Shown here piece by piece: positions 1 to 9,457 of a stretch of DNA of 64,000 nt (its first letter is position 1; each line of letters begins with the position of its first letter). The notes beneath the pieces were generated by a model. The model was not told the origin of the DNA and made no database searches. It worked only from the letters and a program-made list of their open reading frames with translations. A program made the translations under genes and the position numbers. The DNA lies in contig NZ_JANWOI010000004.1 of the NCBI RefSeq assembly GCF_027920805.1, forward strand, positions 62,001 to 126,000. Reading direction: 5' to 3'. Origin of the DNA: Govania unica (GTDB lineage Bacteria > Pseudomonadota > Alphaproteobacteria > Sphingomonadales > Govanellaceae).

Positions 1-575
1 AGGCGTGACGTGACCTCGGCGATTTTTTCGATTTCCACCAGGCCGTTGGCCTTGAGGGTGGCCCCGGATGACACCAGATCGACGATACGTTTGCAGAGCC
101 CAAGCGTCGGGGCAAGCTCCATGGCGCCGTTCAATTTGATGCATTCGGCCTGCACCCCGCGGGCGGCGAAATGCTTGCGCGTGATATTCGGGTATTTGGT
201 GGCGACCCGCACATGGCTCCATTGCCGGGGGTCGTCATGTTCGCTCAGTTCGCGCGGCTCGGCCACCGACAGGCGGCAATGGCCGATGCCGAGATCGAGC
301 GGGGCATAAATTTCCGAATAGTCGAATTCCATCAGCACGTCATTGCCGGCAATGCCAAGCTGGGCCGCGCCAAAGGCGACGAAGGTCGCGACGTCAAAGC
401 TGCGGACGCGGATGATGCGCAGGTTCGGATGATTGGTGGCAAAAGACAGCGCCCGCGACTTCGGGTCGTGAAACGCGTCTTCGGGATGAATGCCGGCGCG
501 CGCGATGATCGGCAGCGCTTCATCGAGAATACGGCCCTTCGGTACGGCGAGGACCAGCGGATCAGCAGCGGTCAC
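1..575 (-). CDS. hisG: ATP phosphoribosyltransferase, short form (3' end outside window)
   Basis: Catalyses the first step of histidine synthesis, joining ATP and PRPP to give phosphoribosyl-ATP, in the cytosol. About 191 residues are visible before the window edge cuts the C-terminus. The N-terminus reads [15 protein letters not shown] and is followed by [20 protein letters not shown] and [20 protein letters not shown], the pattern of the short HisG form that needs HisZ as regulatory partner; hisZ is not in the window. The start is GTG at 575, with AAGGAG about nine bases upstream. It lies 81 bases downstream of the DUF2948 gene and is probably co-transcribed with murA. Identity is firm; full length cannot be judged. 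Confidence 0.93.
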   Translation of the reverse strand, partial: MTAADPLVLAVPKGRILDEALPIIARAGIHPEDAFHDPKSRALSFATNHPNLRIIRVRSFDVATFVAFGAAQLGIAGNDVLMEFDYSEIYAPLDLGIGHCRLSVAEPRELSEHDDPRQWSHVRVATKYPNITRKHFAARGVQAECIKLNGAMELAPTLGLCKRIVDLVSSGATLKANGLVEIEKIAEVTSR

Positions 576-656
576 CTTGTAGTCTCCTTCGTGTCGGCGG
601 TGACACCCGTCGGAACTGGGTGGCAGTATCAGGCTTATTTAAGGGGAGTTGCGGCG

Positions 657-1142
657 TTATGCCAGTTCTGAATCGCGATGATGGGGCCGGAGCTTGCACA
701 CCCAGGGCTCGCCGATGTCGCTGAGATAGCTGTCAATGCATTCGACTTCGAGCCGAACCGCGCCGCCGCCCGCGAACAACAGATATATGACGTCTGAGCC
801 ATCGGTCAGGGTTTCGCTGTGAACAGCCAGAAGATCAAGGGGATGATCCTTGGCTGTCGGTGCAAGATCGCGGCTGCGCACCGACAGCACGCCGTCGAAA
901 TGCAGGCCGCAGCGGATGCGGTGGAGGCTTTCGCGGTTGCCTTCAGCGTCCTCTTCCCAGACGAAGCGGTTGAGCATGAGGACGAATCGCCGTTCCACCG
1001 GGCGATAGGCCATGTCGTCGGTAATGGTCACCGCGTCCTGCAACACGGCTGAAAAAACCACAAGATCCTCGGCTGTCTCGGCCCGGAGGCGAAGACTGGT
1101 GCTTGGAATTGGGGTGACAGTCGCCGTGCCGTCGTCGGTCAT
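657..1142 (-). CDS. DUF2948 family protein
   Basis: A 161-residue protein of unknown function that matches the DUF2948 family of alphaproteobacteria, recognised by ETAEDLVVFSAVLQDAV near the N-terminus, RFVLMLNRFVWEE in the middle, and a C-terminal stretch with LEVECIDSYLSDIGEPW. It is soluble, with no signal peptide or membrane segment. In many alphaproteobacteria this family sits next to murA and his genes, and here it lies 21 bases after murA and 81 bases before hisG, so one transcript is likely. That conserved position is the only functional clue. Confidence 0.85.
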   Translation of the reverse strand: MTDDGTATVTPIPSTSLRLRAETAEDLVVFSAVLQDAVTITDDMAYRPVERRFVLMLNRFVWEEDAEGNRESLHRIRCGLHFDGVLSVRSRDLAPTAKDHPLDLLAVHSETLTDGSDVIYLLFAGGGAVRLEVECIDSYLSDIGEPWVCKLRPHHRDSELA

Positions 1143-1163
1143 TTGGCCCTCTGTCCTTTGAAA

Positions 1164-2447
1164 TCAGGTCTTGATGCGCTCGATATCCGCACCGCAGGCC
1201 CTGAGTTTATCTTCAAGCCGTTCATAGCCGCGATCAAGGTGATAAACACGGTTTACCGTAGTCGTGCCGGTGGCGGCAAGCCCGGCGAGAACAAGCCCCA
1301 TGGAAGCGCGCAGATCGGTTGCCATGACCGGCGCGCCAGTCAGCTGACGGACGCCGCGAATCATCGCCGATGAGCCGTGAACCGTGATGTCGGCCCCCAT
1401 GCGGGTCAGTTCCGGCACATGCATGAAGCGGTTTTCAAAGATGGTCTCGGTGATCATGCAGGCGCTGTCGCAGAGCGTCATCAGTGCCATGACCTGGGCC
1501 TGCATGTCGGTGGGAAAGCCCGGGAACGGCTGGGTCACCACGTCGATACCGCGGATGCGGCCGGTGCTATGGGCAATGGTCAGGCCTTCCGCGCCATGGT
1601 CGGTTATCTCGGCCCCGGCGTTGCGCAAAACATCAAGGGTTGCCAGCATGATATCGGGGCGCGCGCCGTGCAGGGTGATTTTGCCCCCGGTGATGGCGGC
1701 AGCCACCGCATAGGACCCGGCCTCGATGCGATCGGGCATGACGGCATGGGTGGCGGGACGGAGGCTCGTGACCCCTTCGATCACCAGCCGGTCGGTGCCG
1801 AGGCCGTCGATCTGCGCGCCCATGGCCATCAGACAATAGGCGAGATCTGCGATTTCTGGCTCGCGGGCGGCGTTTTCGATGATGGTGGTGCCACGTGCGA
1901 GGCAGGCGGCCATCAGAATATTCTCGGTCGCGCCCACCGAGACGATGGGGAAATTGACGACCCCGCCAACCAGGCCGTTCGGGGCCTTGGCATGGACATA
2001 ACCGTCCTCAAGGATGATGTCGGCCCCAAGATCCTTCAACCCCTTCAGATGAAGGTCGATGGGCCGGTTGCCGATGGCGCAGCCGCCGGGCAGCGAGACC
2101 TTGGCCTCACCATGGCGGGCGACGATGGGGCCCAGCACCAGAATGGAGGCCCGCATCTTGCGGACGATGTCATAGGGCGCCAGAATCTCGGTGATGCGCG
2201 GGGTGCGAAGGGTAAGCTGAAGACTGCCGTTTGCGTCAACGCCTTCGGTCACTTCGGTGCCATGCTGGGCCAACAGGCTTGTGAGCGTGCCGATATCGGC
2301 CAGGCGCGGCAGATTGGTGAGCGTCAAGGGGGCATCGCTCAAAAGCGTCGCCGCCATCAGGGGCAGGGCCGCGTTCTTCGCGCCGCTGATTTGAATGCTG
2401 CCACGGAGCGGATTGCCGCCACGGATCTGGATTGCATCAAGTGCCAT
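1164..2447 (-). CDS. murA: UDP-N-acetylglucosamine 1-carboxyvinyltransferase
   Basis: Transfers enolpyruvate from PEP to UDP-GlcNAc, the first committed step of peptidoglycan synthesis, in the cytosol. The 427 residues match the usual MurA length. Visible motifs are the N-terminal [20 protein letters not shown], the loop [18 protein letters not shown] with the catalytic cysteine at about residue 123 (the residue attacked by fosfomycin), and [13 protein letters not shown]. The start ATG at 2447 lies 12 bases after the dcd stop codon, so dcd, murA, DUF2948 and hisG probably form one operon. Confidence 0.97.
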   Translation of the reverse strand: MALDAIQIRGGNPLRGSIQISGAKNAALPLMAATLLSDAPLTLTNLPRLADIGTLTSLLAQHGTEVTEGVDANGSLQLTLRTPRITEILAPYDIVRKMRASILVLGPIVARHGEAKVSLPGGCAIGNRPIDLHLKGLKDLGADIILEDGYVHAKAPNGLVGGVVNFPIVSVGATENILMAACLARGTTIIENAAREPEIADLAYCLMAMGAQIDGLGTDRLVIEGVTSLRPATHAVMPDRIEAGSYAVAAAITGGKITLHGARPDIMLATLDVLRNAGAEITDHGAEGLTIAHSTGRIRGIDVVTQPFPGFPTDMQAQVMALMTLCDSACMITETIFENRFMHVPELTRMGADITVHGSSAMIRGVRQLTGAPVMATDLRASMGLVLAGLAATGTTTVNRVYHLDRGYERLEDKLRACGADIERIKT

Positions 2448-2459
2448 GGGGTCTGGTCC

Positions 2460-3014
2460 TCAAAGCCGCGGCAGGGTGACGCCCTGCTGGCCCATATATT
2501 TGCCTGCCCGGTCGGCATAGGAGACTTCGCAGGGCTCGTTTCCTTGCAGAAACAGGAACTGGCAAGCGCCCTCATTGGCGTAGATCTTGGCCGGCAGTGG
2601 CGTGGTGTTGGAAAATTCGAGCGTCACATGACCTTCCCAACCCGGCTCAAGGGGGGTCACATTGACGATGATGCCGCAGCGAGCATAGGTGGACTTGCCA
2701 AGGCAGATCACCAGCACATCGCGCGGGATGCGGAAATATTCAACCGTGCGGGCAAGCGCAAAGGAGTTCGGCGGGATGATGCAGACATCGCCCGGGCGGT
2801 CGACAAAACTGTTTGACGCGAAGTTCTTCGGGTCGACCACGGCCGAGTCCACATTGGTGAAGATCTTGAATTCATGGGAAACCCGGGCGTCATAGCCATA
2901 GGACGACAGGCCATAGGAAATCGTGCCATCGCGCTGCTGGCGGTCGACGAAGGGCTCGATCATATTGGTTTTGAGAGCCTGTTCGCGAATCCATTTGTCG
3001 GACATGATGGCCAT
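2460..3014 (-). CDS. dcd: dCTP deaminase
   Basis: Deaminates dCTP to dUTP, feeding dTMP synthesis. The 184 residues include [41 protein letters not shown] with the catalytic region, and the C-terminal nucleotide-binding segment [27 protein letters not shown]. The start at 3014 is preceded by an AGGA sequence at suitable spacing; a second ATG at 3005 is possible. It is the gene directly upstream of murA on the minus strand. Confidence 0.96.
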   Translation of the reverse strand: MAIMSDKWIREQALKTNMIEPFVDRQQRDGTISYGLSSYGYDARVSHEFKIFTNVDSAVVDPKNFASNSFVDRPGDVCIIPPNSFALARTVEYFRIPRDVLVICLGKSTYARCGIIVNVTPLEPGWEGHVTLEFSNTTPLPAKIYANEGACQFLFLQGNEPCEVSYADRAGKYMGQQGVTLPRL

Positions 3015-3040
3015 GGAGGGTCCTTACTACCAGGGTGGCG

Positions 3041-3223
3041 TTACTGGTCTTTTACAAGAGGGGCCGCGTCGTCGCCACTGGATTTATCAGCTGTGTCCGA
3101 AGCGGTGGCGCGGGTTTGCGCCCGCGCCTGATCCTTGCGGCGGCGCAGATTGGCACGCAACGCCGCGCCCAGGCGGGCCTGACGTTGGTCGGGATTTGAG
3201 GGGCTCGTGATTTTCTTGCTCAT
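3041..3223 (-). CDS. Small basic protein next to dcd/murA
   Basis: A 60-residue ORF whose middle, RQARLGAALRANLRRRKDQARAQ, is strongly basic and probably helical; the C-terminus is acidic and low in complexity. Small proteins with an ARLGAALRANLRRRK core are known next to murA in alphaproteobacteria, so I think it is real, but no function is known. The ATG at 3223 lies 26 bases upstream of the dcd start and fits as the first gene of the operon. There is no clear ribosome binding site. Confidence 0.6.
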   Translation of the reverse strand: MSKKITSPSNPDQRQARLGAALRANLRRRKDQARAQTRATASDTADKSSGDDAAPLVKDQ

Positions 3224-3365
3224 GAGGTTCTCATGCCATGCTGAATCGCGCGATGCAAGACGCCTTGAAAATTCTGCCGATAAAGCTCTTGCGCCCCTGC
3301 AATCTCTGTGGCAGTTTCACGCCCGATTTGATGCCCTGGCGGGACGTTGTTTCCGCCGCCATCGT

Positions 3366-3440
3366 GCTGCTGTAGCTCAGGGGTAGAGCACGTCCTTGGT
3401 AAGGACGGGGTCGGAGGTTCGATTCCTCTCAGCAGCACCA
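3366..3440 (+). tRNA. tRNA-Thr (anticodon GGT)
   Basis: The seven-base acceptor stem GCTGCTG (3366-3372) pairs with CAGCAGC (3430-3436). The anticodon stem CGTCC/GGACG encloses the loop TTGGTAA, giving anticodon GGT, which reads ACC/ACU threonine codons. The T-arm contains GGTTCGATTCC. The 3' CCA is encoded. A 7-bp inverted repeat at 3471-3489 lies shortly downstream. Confidence 0.95.
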
Positions 3441-3642
3441 TTCTCTCTCCCGAAAAGTCATTTTTGTCGACGCAGGGTTGCTCCCTGCGGTCGGGCGCGA
3501 TGTTTTGCATATTTTTCCGAATCCATCAGCCATGACGTTTAATGTCTAAATTTAAGGACCTTCGAGGTTAAGCTCTTCTACGCTCGCGAATATATTAAGC
3601 GATGCCCTCTCACATTGCGGTCAGTAGAGTGGAGTAGAGTAT
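3441..3642. other. Intergenic region between tRNA-Thr and the cas operon
   Basis: Holds a hairpin, CGCAGGG-TTGCT-CCCTGCG at 3471-3489, which could end the tRNA transcript although no T-run follows. The second half is AT-rich and must contain the promoter for cas3; I could not fix -35 and -10 boxes with confidence. No gene is seen. Confidence 0.5.
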
Positions 3643-5970
3643 TTGAAAATATTTGCGCATTCGGTTCCTGGTTCCGCAGAATCGGACTGGGAGACATTGA
3701 CGGAACATCTGAGTGCTGTGGGCGCAACAGCCGGCAGGTTCGCCGCCTCATTCGGGGCCGAGACGGCCGGCAAGGCCATGGGGCTTCTGCATGATATTGG
3801 CAAACGCTCTCTCGCCTATCAGTCGTATATCCGGACGCCCCTGGGCCATCCGGGTCTGAAGGGCCCGGATCATAGCAGCGCCGGGGCGAAAGAGGCCCTG
3901 GCTGTTTACGGTCCGCAGTACGGGCGCTTGCTGGCTTTTGGCATTGCGGGTCATCACTCCGGTTTGATGGACGGCGCGGGTTACGAGGGTAAGGGGTCAT
4001 CCCTGAGGGATCGTCTTGAAAAAACCGTGGAGCCTTATGACGGTTGGCAAGATCATGTTGTGGATCTGCCCAGCCTTCAGCAGCTGAAGGATGGTCTGCT
4101 GCGTCCAAAGCCCAATGCGATTGGAAAAGGGTTTCCGTACGCTTTTCTCATGCGCATGATGTTTTCCTGCCTCGTGGATGCGGATTTTCTGGAGACCGAG
4201 CGCTTCTATGCGACATCCTCCGGCGCGGAGCCGCCGGCGCGGGGCGGTGTCATCGGCCTGCGGCATCTCGAAGCGATCCGGGCGCATATGGCGCGCCACC
4301 GCAAGGACGACAGCGAGGTCAATTGCCTGCGTTCGGAAATTCTGGATTATGCGAACGGCAAGGCTGCGCTTTCTCCGGGCCTGTTCACGCTGACGGTGCC
4401 GACGGGGGGCGGCAAGACGCTGACCTCCCTCAGCTTCGCTCTTGAACATGCCTTGCGGCATGATCTGCGGCGCATTGTTTATGTCATTCCCTTCACGTCG
4501 ATCATTGAACAGACCGCAGAGGTCTTCCGAGACGCGCTCAAGACGCCCGATGATATTCTCGAACATCATTCAAACTTCGATTGGGACCGCAAGGAGGTCG
4601 CAAGCAACGACGTCGAACATGAAGGTGCCGCAGGTCTCGCCAAGCTTCGCCGGGATGCGGAGAATTGGGACGCGCCGATTGTCGTCACCACGGCCGTCCA
4701 GTTTTTCGAGAGCCTGTTTGCCGCCCGCACGAGCCGCGCGCGCAAGCTGCATAATCTGGCCAAAAGCGTGATCATTCTTGATGAGGCGCAATCGATTCCG
4801 GTGAAGCTGTTGCGGCCCTCGATGGCGGTGATTGATGAACTGGCGCGCAATTACGGCGCCACGGTTATTCTCTGCACCGCGACGCAGCCAGCGCTGCGTT
4901 TGCAGGATGAGGCGCTGCCGCTGACAAAAACGAAGGCCCTCGAAGGATTGGACATCAGTGACGAGCGCGAACTCGCGCCCGATCCGCGCGGGCTTTACAC
5001 CAAGCTCAAGCGCGTGAAACTGGACTGGCGACGCGAACCGCTCTCTGACGCCGACATCGCCGCAGGGTTTGCCGAGCAGCCGCAGATGCTCTGTATCGTC
5101 AACAGCCGGGCTCATGCGCGCGATCTCTTCACCCTGTTGCGCGATCAGGAGCAGATGGGGGCGGTGCATCTGACCACGCTGATGTGCGCGAAACATCGCC
5201 GCACTGTGCTCGCCAAGGTGCGGGAAGATTTAAAAGCAGGGCACCCCGTGCGGCTTGTTGCCACCAGTCTTATCGAGGCGGGTGTCGATGTGGATTTTCC
5301 CGAAGTCTGGCGCGCGGCGACAGGGCTTTCCTCGATTGCGCAGGCTGCAGGGCGTTGCAATCGTGAAGGACGGCTTCCGGGGCTCGGACGGACAGTGGTG
5401 TTCGAGTCCGCCGAGCACAAGACGCCGCCGGTGATCGAAGCTTTCTATGGCCCGGCCCGGGAAATGTTGCGGCGAAAAGGGGAGGATGCACTGAGCCTTG
5501 AAAGCATCACCGCTTATTATCGTTTACTTTATTCACAGCACGGAATTGAGGGACTTGATGCCGCGTCGCTGAATGAGGCGAAGTTCCCGATAATTCCAGC
5601 GATCGACGCCACCGTGAGCAATCTCAACTTCCCCTTTTCTCAGATCGAGCAAGCCTTCCGCATGATCGACGATGTGATGGAGCCGGTGATCGTGCCATGG
5701 GATGAGGATGCGGTGGCAGCCATAAACGCTCTCCAACATGCAGAGTTTCCGCCCGCGGGTGTACAGCGGAAGCTTCAGCAATATGTTGTCCCGGTACCGG
5801 CCAAGGCGCGGGCAGCGATGCTGGCCGTCGGCGCCGTGCAAGCCGTTCGCCCGGAGGATTATGGTGCCCGCTTCGTCGTCCTCGAAAACCTGTCGCTCTA
5901 TGATTCCGCGCTTGGACTGAAGCTGGACGACCCCACCTGGCGGTCGAGTGAGAGCAATATATTCAGTTGA
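3643..5970 (+). CDS. cas3: CRISPR-associated nuclease/helicase Cas3 (type I-C)
   Basis: The effector nuclease of the I-C system: recruited by Cascade, it nicks and unwinds target DNA. It has 775 residues. The N-terminal HD nuclease domain shows LLHDIGK with His50-Asp51 and GHHSG with His104-His105. The helicase part has Walker A PTGGGKT at about 253-260, a DEAQ box at about 380-383, LCTATQPAL, TSLIEAGVDVDFP and the motif VI-like QAAGRCNREG. HD and helicase are fused in one chain, as usual for I-C. The start is TTG at 3643 with GGAG about eight bases upstream. It is the first gene of the cas operon, with a 78-base AT-rich gap before cas5. Confidence 0.95.
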   Translation: MKIFAHSVPGSAESDWETLTEHLSAVGATAGRFAASFGAETAGKAMGLLHDIGKRSLAYQSYIRTPLGHPGLKGPDHSSAGAKEALAVYGPQYGRLLAFGIAGHHSGLMDGAGYEGKGSSLRDRLEKTVEPYDGWQDHVVDLPSLQQLKDGLLRPKPNAIGKGFPYAFLMRMMFSCLVDADFLETERFYATSSGAEPPARGGVIGLRHLEAIRAHMARHRKDDSEVNCLRSEILDYANGKAALSPGLFTLTVPTGGGKTLTSLSFALEHALRHDLRRIVYVIPFTSIIEQTAEVFRDALKTPDDILEHHSNFDWDRKEVASNDVEHEGAAGLAKLRRDAENWDAPIVVTTAVQFFESLFAARTSRARKLHNLAKSVIILDEAQSIPVKLLRPSMAVIDELARNYGATVILCTATQPALRLQDEALPLTKTKALEGLDISDERELAPDPRGLYTKLKRVKLDWRREPLSDADIAAGFAEQPQMLCIVNSRAHARDLFTLLRDQEQMGAVHLTTLMCAKHRRTVLAKVREDLKAGHPVRLVATSLIEAGVDVDFPEVWRAATGLSSIAQAAGRCNREGRLPGLGRTVVFESAEHKTPPVIEAFYGPAREMLRRKGEDALSLESITAYYRLLYSQHGIEGLDAASLNEAKFPIIPAIDATVSNLNFPFSQIEQAFRMIDDVMEPVIVPWDEDAVAAINALQHAEFPPAGVQRKLQQYVVPVPAKARAAMLAVGAVQAVRPEDYGARFVVLENLSLYDSALGLKLDDPTWRSSESNIFS

Positions 5971-6048
5971 AATTCTACTTTTTATAAAAAATTTACGTCT
6001 TGATATTCTCGTAAATATAAAGACATACTTATCTGCAAGGGGGGCTGT

Positions 6049-6720
6049 ATGAGTATCAGGTTGCATGTCTGGGGGGACCGCGCCTGTTTCACGCGGCCGG
6101 AAATGAAGGCGGAGCGCGTCAGTTATGATGTGATGACGCCGTCGGCGGCACGCGGAATATTGGAGGCGCTGCATTGGAAGCCGGCCATCCGCTGGCACAT
6201 CGATCGCCTCCATGTGTTGAAGCCCATTCGGTTCCAGTCCCTGCGCCGCAACGAGGTTGGAGTGAAGGCGAGTGCCGGCAGCGCGGCCTCGGCCATGAAG
6301 CGCGGCACCACTGAAGGGCTGGGCATTCTGGTCGACGAGAACAGACAGCAACGGGCGTCGCTGGTGCTGGTCGATGTGGCCTATGTGATCGAAGCGCATT
6401 TCACCCTGACCAGCAAGGCCGGACCGGAGGATACGCCGGCCAAACATATCAATATGTTCAACCGGCGCGCGGCCCAGGGGCAGTGCTTCCATCGGCCCTG
6501 CCTTGGCACGCGGGAATTCGCGGCAGAGTTCGAATTGATCCCCGATGGGGCGTCGCTGCCGTTTTCGCAGCTTGATGCGGACAAGCGCAATGCGGATTTC
6601 GGCTGGATGCTGCATGACATCGATTTCGCCCGTGACAATGCCTCACGCTTTTTTCGTGCACAGATGAAAGACGGTGTGATCGAGGTGCCGCCCTTTGAGT
6701 CCGAAGGGGTGGTGGGATGA
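6049..6720 (+). CDS. cas5c: Cas5c (Cas5d), pre-crRNA endoribonuclease and Cascade subunit
   Basis: In type I-C systems, which lack Cas6, Cas5c cuts the repeat hairpin of pre-crRNA and stays on the 5' handle of the crRNA. The 223 residues are of normal length. The N-terminus RLHVWGDRACFTRPEMKAERVSYDVMTPSAARGILEA is typical of the RAMP fold of this family, and QSLRRNEVGVKA follows. AAGGGGGG-type Shine-Dalgarno bases precede the ATG. The stop overlaps the start of cas8c by 4 bases (ATGA), which indicates translational coupling. The AT-rich gap in front (5971-6048) might hold a second promoter. Confidence 0.95.
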   Translation: MSIRLHVWGDRACFTRPEMKAERVSYDVMTPSAARGILEALHWKPAIRWHIDRLHVLKPIRFQSLRRNEVGVKASAGSAASAMKRGTTEGLGILVDENRQQRASLVLVDVAYVIEAHFTLTSKAGPEDTPAKHINMFNRRAAQGQCFHRPCLGTREFAAEFELIPDGASLPFSQLDADKRNADFGWMLHDIDFARDNASRFFRAQMKDGVIEVPPFESEGVVG

Positions 6721-8522
6721 CCATCCTGCAGGCGCTTGACGGGTATTACCAACGGTTGAGCCAACGCGGAGAGGTTTCGGCTGCTGGCTGGAGCCCGGAA
6801 AAATTCGGCTGGTGCATCATTCTCGGCAAAAACGGAGAGCCGATCGACGTGCAGAATTTGCACGATATGAGCGACAAAAAGCCCAAGTCCAAGCTCTACA
6901 GGGTTCCCGCTTCTTTCCCTCGACCCGGCGTGACGCCGCGCGCCTTTTTTCTTTGGGACAAGACGGCTTTTTCCTTGGGGGTGACTAAGCCCGAAAGTGG
7001 AACAGGTTGGCAGCACGCCGATAAGCAACATGAAGCATTCCGCACGTTGCATTTCGCTCGCCTCGCCGGTCAGAATGATGAAGGCTTGGTCGCACTACAC
7101 CTATTCCTCGAAAAATGGCGACCAGAGCGATTTGATGAAGCGCCCTTCGGACCCGATATGCTGGACGCCAATATTATGTTTCGGCTCGATGGGGAGCTGA
7201 ACTATCTGCATGAACGCCCGGCAGCTCGTGCTTTGGTTGACAGAGGGCCGAATGAGGAGACAAAAGGTGAAGATGTCTTTTGTCTGATTACAGGGGAGCG
7301 TGGCGCGGTGGCCCGGCTCCATCCGACGATCAAGAATGTGGAGGGGGCGCAGTCTTCGGGTGCGGCGCTTGTGTCGTTCAATCTCGATGCCTTCACCTCG
7401 CTTGGCAAGGGACAGGGAGATAACGCTCCAACCAGCGAAGCGGCGGCCTTCCGCTATGGTGCGGCGCTCAACCAAATGTTGATCCGTGGCGGACCCAATC
7501 GTGTTCGCCGCCCCATCGGTGATGCCACGGTGGTGTTCTGGGCCGATGCGAGCAAAAGCACGGTTGCCGAAGCGGCGGACAGTTTCTTCGCTGACGCCAT
7601 GGATCCCGATACGCTTGAGGATGCAGCGCGGTATGAGCTTGCCGGTCTTATGGCGGCTGTGGCAAAGGGCCGCACGCTCGCAAGCCTCCGGCCTGATATC
7701 GCGGAGGGCACCCGTTTTCATGTCCTTGGTCTGTCGCCAAACGCGGCCCGGCTTTCGGTGCGCTATTGGATGTCGGACGATATTGAGCTGTTCGCCGGCA
7801 GGCTCGCACGCCACTATGCCGATATGACCATCCTCCCTGAGCCACTGGGCTGGGGCGGTGCGCCTTCGGTCAACCGCTTGCTGGCGCGCAGTACGGCGCT
7901 GCAGGAAAAATACGAAAATATCCCGCCAGTGCTCGCCGGAGAGGTGATGCGCGCCATCCTGTCGGGCGGGTGCTATCCGCGAAGTCTGCTCGCCGCAGCG
8001 GTGATCCGCCTGCGCGCGGGCGACGATCCCTTGAGCGGCTGGCATGTGGCTGTCATACGCGCGGTGTTGAGCCGCGACCATCATAAAGGCTTACTACAGG
8101 AGGACGTGCCTATGAGCCTTGCGCCGGACGAACCTAACAAGGCCTATCAACTGGGCCGCCTGTTCGCGGTGCTGGAGACGGCACAGCGAATGGCCCTCGG
8201 CAAACTCAACGCCACCATTCGTGACCGGTATTTCGGCGCGGCTTCGGCGACGCCGGCCAGGGTTTTCCCGCTGTTGCTGCGCGGCGTGCAGAACCATCTC
8301 GGCAAGCTGCGCAAGGACGGCAAGGGCGGTTGGATCGAGCGTGAGATCGAGAATATTCTGGATAAGCTCTCGCTCGATCTTCCGCGTGCTCTGCCGCTCA
8401 CCGAACAGGGGCGCTTTGCCATCGGTTATTACCATCAGCGCAAGGAACAGTTCAAAGGCCGCCCAGCTGAGGCTGCCGCATTGGACGCCAGCGAAACCAG
8501 TGAAGAGGGGACCGAAGAATGA
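6717..8522 (+). CDS. cas8c: Cas8c (Csd1), large subunit of type I-C Cascade
   Basis: The large Cascade subunit that recognises the PAM and helps recruit Cas3. It has 601 residues, normal for Csd1. The N-terminus MTILQALDGYYQRLSQRGEV and the following GWCIILGKNGEPIDVQNLHD are characteristic, as are FCLITGERGAVARLHPTIKNVEGAQSSG and the later YYHQRKEQF near the C-terminus. It overlaps cas5c upstream and cas7 downstream by 4 bases each, so the Cascade genes are tightly coupled. Confidence 0.95.
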   Translation: MTILQALDGYYQRLSQRGEVSAAGWSPEKFGWCIILGKNGEPIDVQNLHDMSDKKPKSKLYRVPASFPRPGVTPRAFFLWDKTAFSLGVTKPESGTGWQHADKQHEAFRTLHFARLAGQNDEGLVALHLFLEKWRPERFDEAPFGPDMLDANIMFRLDGELNYLHERPAARALVDRGPNEETKGEDVFCLITGERGAVARLHPTIKNVEGAQSSGAALVSFNLDAFTSLGKGQGDNAPTSEAAAFRYGAALNQMLIRGGPNRVRRPIGDATVVFWADASKSTVAEAADSFFADAMDPDTLEDAARYELAGLMAAVAKGRTLASLRPDIAEGTRFHVLGLSPNAARLSVRYWMSDDIELFAGRLARHYADMTILPEPLGWGGAPSVNRLLARSTALQEKYENIPPVLAGEVMRAILSGGCYPRSLLAAAVIRLRAGDDPLSGWHVAVIRAVLSRDHHKGLLQEDVPMSLAPDEPNKAYQLGRLFAVLETAQRMALGKLNATIRDRYFGAASATPARVFPLLLRGVQNHLGKLRKDGKGGWIEREIENILDKLSLDLPRALPLTEQGRFAIGYYHQRKEQFKGRPAEAAALDASETSEEGTEE

Positions 8523-9451
8523 GCACTCCCGTGAACAAGCGTCATGAATTCGTCCTCTATTTCGACGTAACGAATGGCAACCCGAATGGCGATCCGGATG
8601 CAGGCAATATGCCGCGGCTCGATCCTGAGACCAACCATGGGCTGGTGTCGGATGTGGCGCTCAAACGCAAGGTGCGCAATTATGTGGCGTTGGTTGGTGG
8701 GGAGACCCCAGGACAGGAAATTTATATGTCCGAGGGTGCCACACTGAACAAGCAGCATAAGAAAAGTTGGGCAGCCGTCGTCCCGGAAGTCACCAACGAA
8801 AAAGAAATGACCCGTCTGCCAAAGGACGAAGCCAAGGCGCGCAAGCTTACGGCATGGATGTGCGCCAATTTCTGGGACATCCGTAGTTTCGGCGCGGTGA
8901 TGTCCACGGGCGTCAATGCGGGGCAGGTGCGTGGGCCGGTGCAGTTTAGTTTCGCCCAATCAGTCGAGCCGATCCTGCCGCTTGAAATCTCGATCACCCG
9001 CATGGCCGCCACCACGGAAAAGGACGCCGAGGAAAAGGGCGGCCGCACCATGGGCCGCAAGCATATCGTGCCCTATGGTCTGTACCGTGTGCATGGCTAT
9101 GTCTCCGCGCCGCTTGCCTCGCACGCTACCAAAGGCACCGGCTTTTCCGAGGATGATCTTGAGCTGTTCTGGCAGGCGCTTGGTAATATGTTCGACCATG
9201 ATCGGTCGGCCGCCCGGGGCGAGATGGCAAGCCGCAAGCTCATTATTTTCCGTCATGACAGCGCGCTCGGCAACGCCCAGGCGCAGAGCCTGTTCAATCG
9301 TGTGAACACATTGCGCACGCATCAGGGATCGACACAGAAGATCGGCAGCCCGGCAACCGACAATTGGCCGCCCGCGCGCAAATGGGAGGATTACAGCGTG
9401 ACCATCGACCACGCCGGTTTGCCGAACGGGGTCGAGATCATCGAGCGCTGA
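8519..9451 (+). CDS. cas7c: Cas7c (Csd2), backbone subunit of type I-C Cascade
   Basis: Forms the filament that holds the crRNA spacer. The 310 residues begin with NKRHEFVLYFDVTNGNPNGDPDAGNMPRLD, the hallmark of the Csd2/Cas7 family, followed by DIRSFGAVMSTG (thumb region) and GRKHIVPYGLYRVHGY. It overlaps cas8c by 4 bases and is followed by cas4 after 6 bases. Confidence 0.96.
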   Translation: MSTPVNKRHEFVLYFDVTNGNPNGDPDAGNMPRLDPETNHGLVSDVALKRKVRNYVALVGGETPGQEIYMSEGATLNKQHKKSWAAVVPEVTNEKEMTRLPKDEAKARKLTAWMCANFWDIRSFGAVMSTGVNAGQVRGPVQFSFAQSVEPILPLEISITRMAATTEKDAEEKGGRTMGRKHIVPYGLYRVHGYVSAPLASHATKGTGFSEDDLELFWQALGNMFDHDRSAARGEMASRKLIIFRHDSALGNAQAQSLFNRVNTLRTHQGSTQKIGSPATDNWPPARKWEDYSVTIDHAGLPNGVEIIER

Positions 9452-9457
9452 TCGGGG

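Noticed and set aside
1377-2816. 479-codon plus-strand ORF opposite murA and dcd
   Set aside because: Antisense to two firm housekeeping genes, with composition biased by the high-GC codon pattern and no recognisable domain.
3220-3510. 96-codon minus-strand ORF across tRNA-Thr
   Set aside because: It covers the tRNA on the opposite strand; the LLRGIEPPTPSLPRTCS-type peptide is the well-known false translation of tRNA genes.
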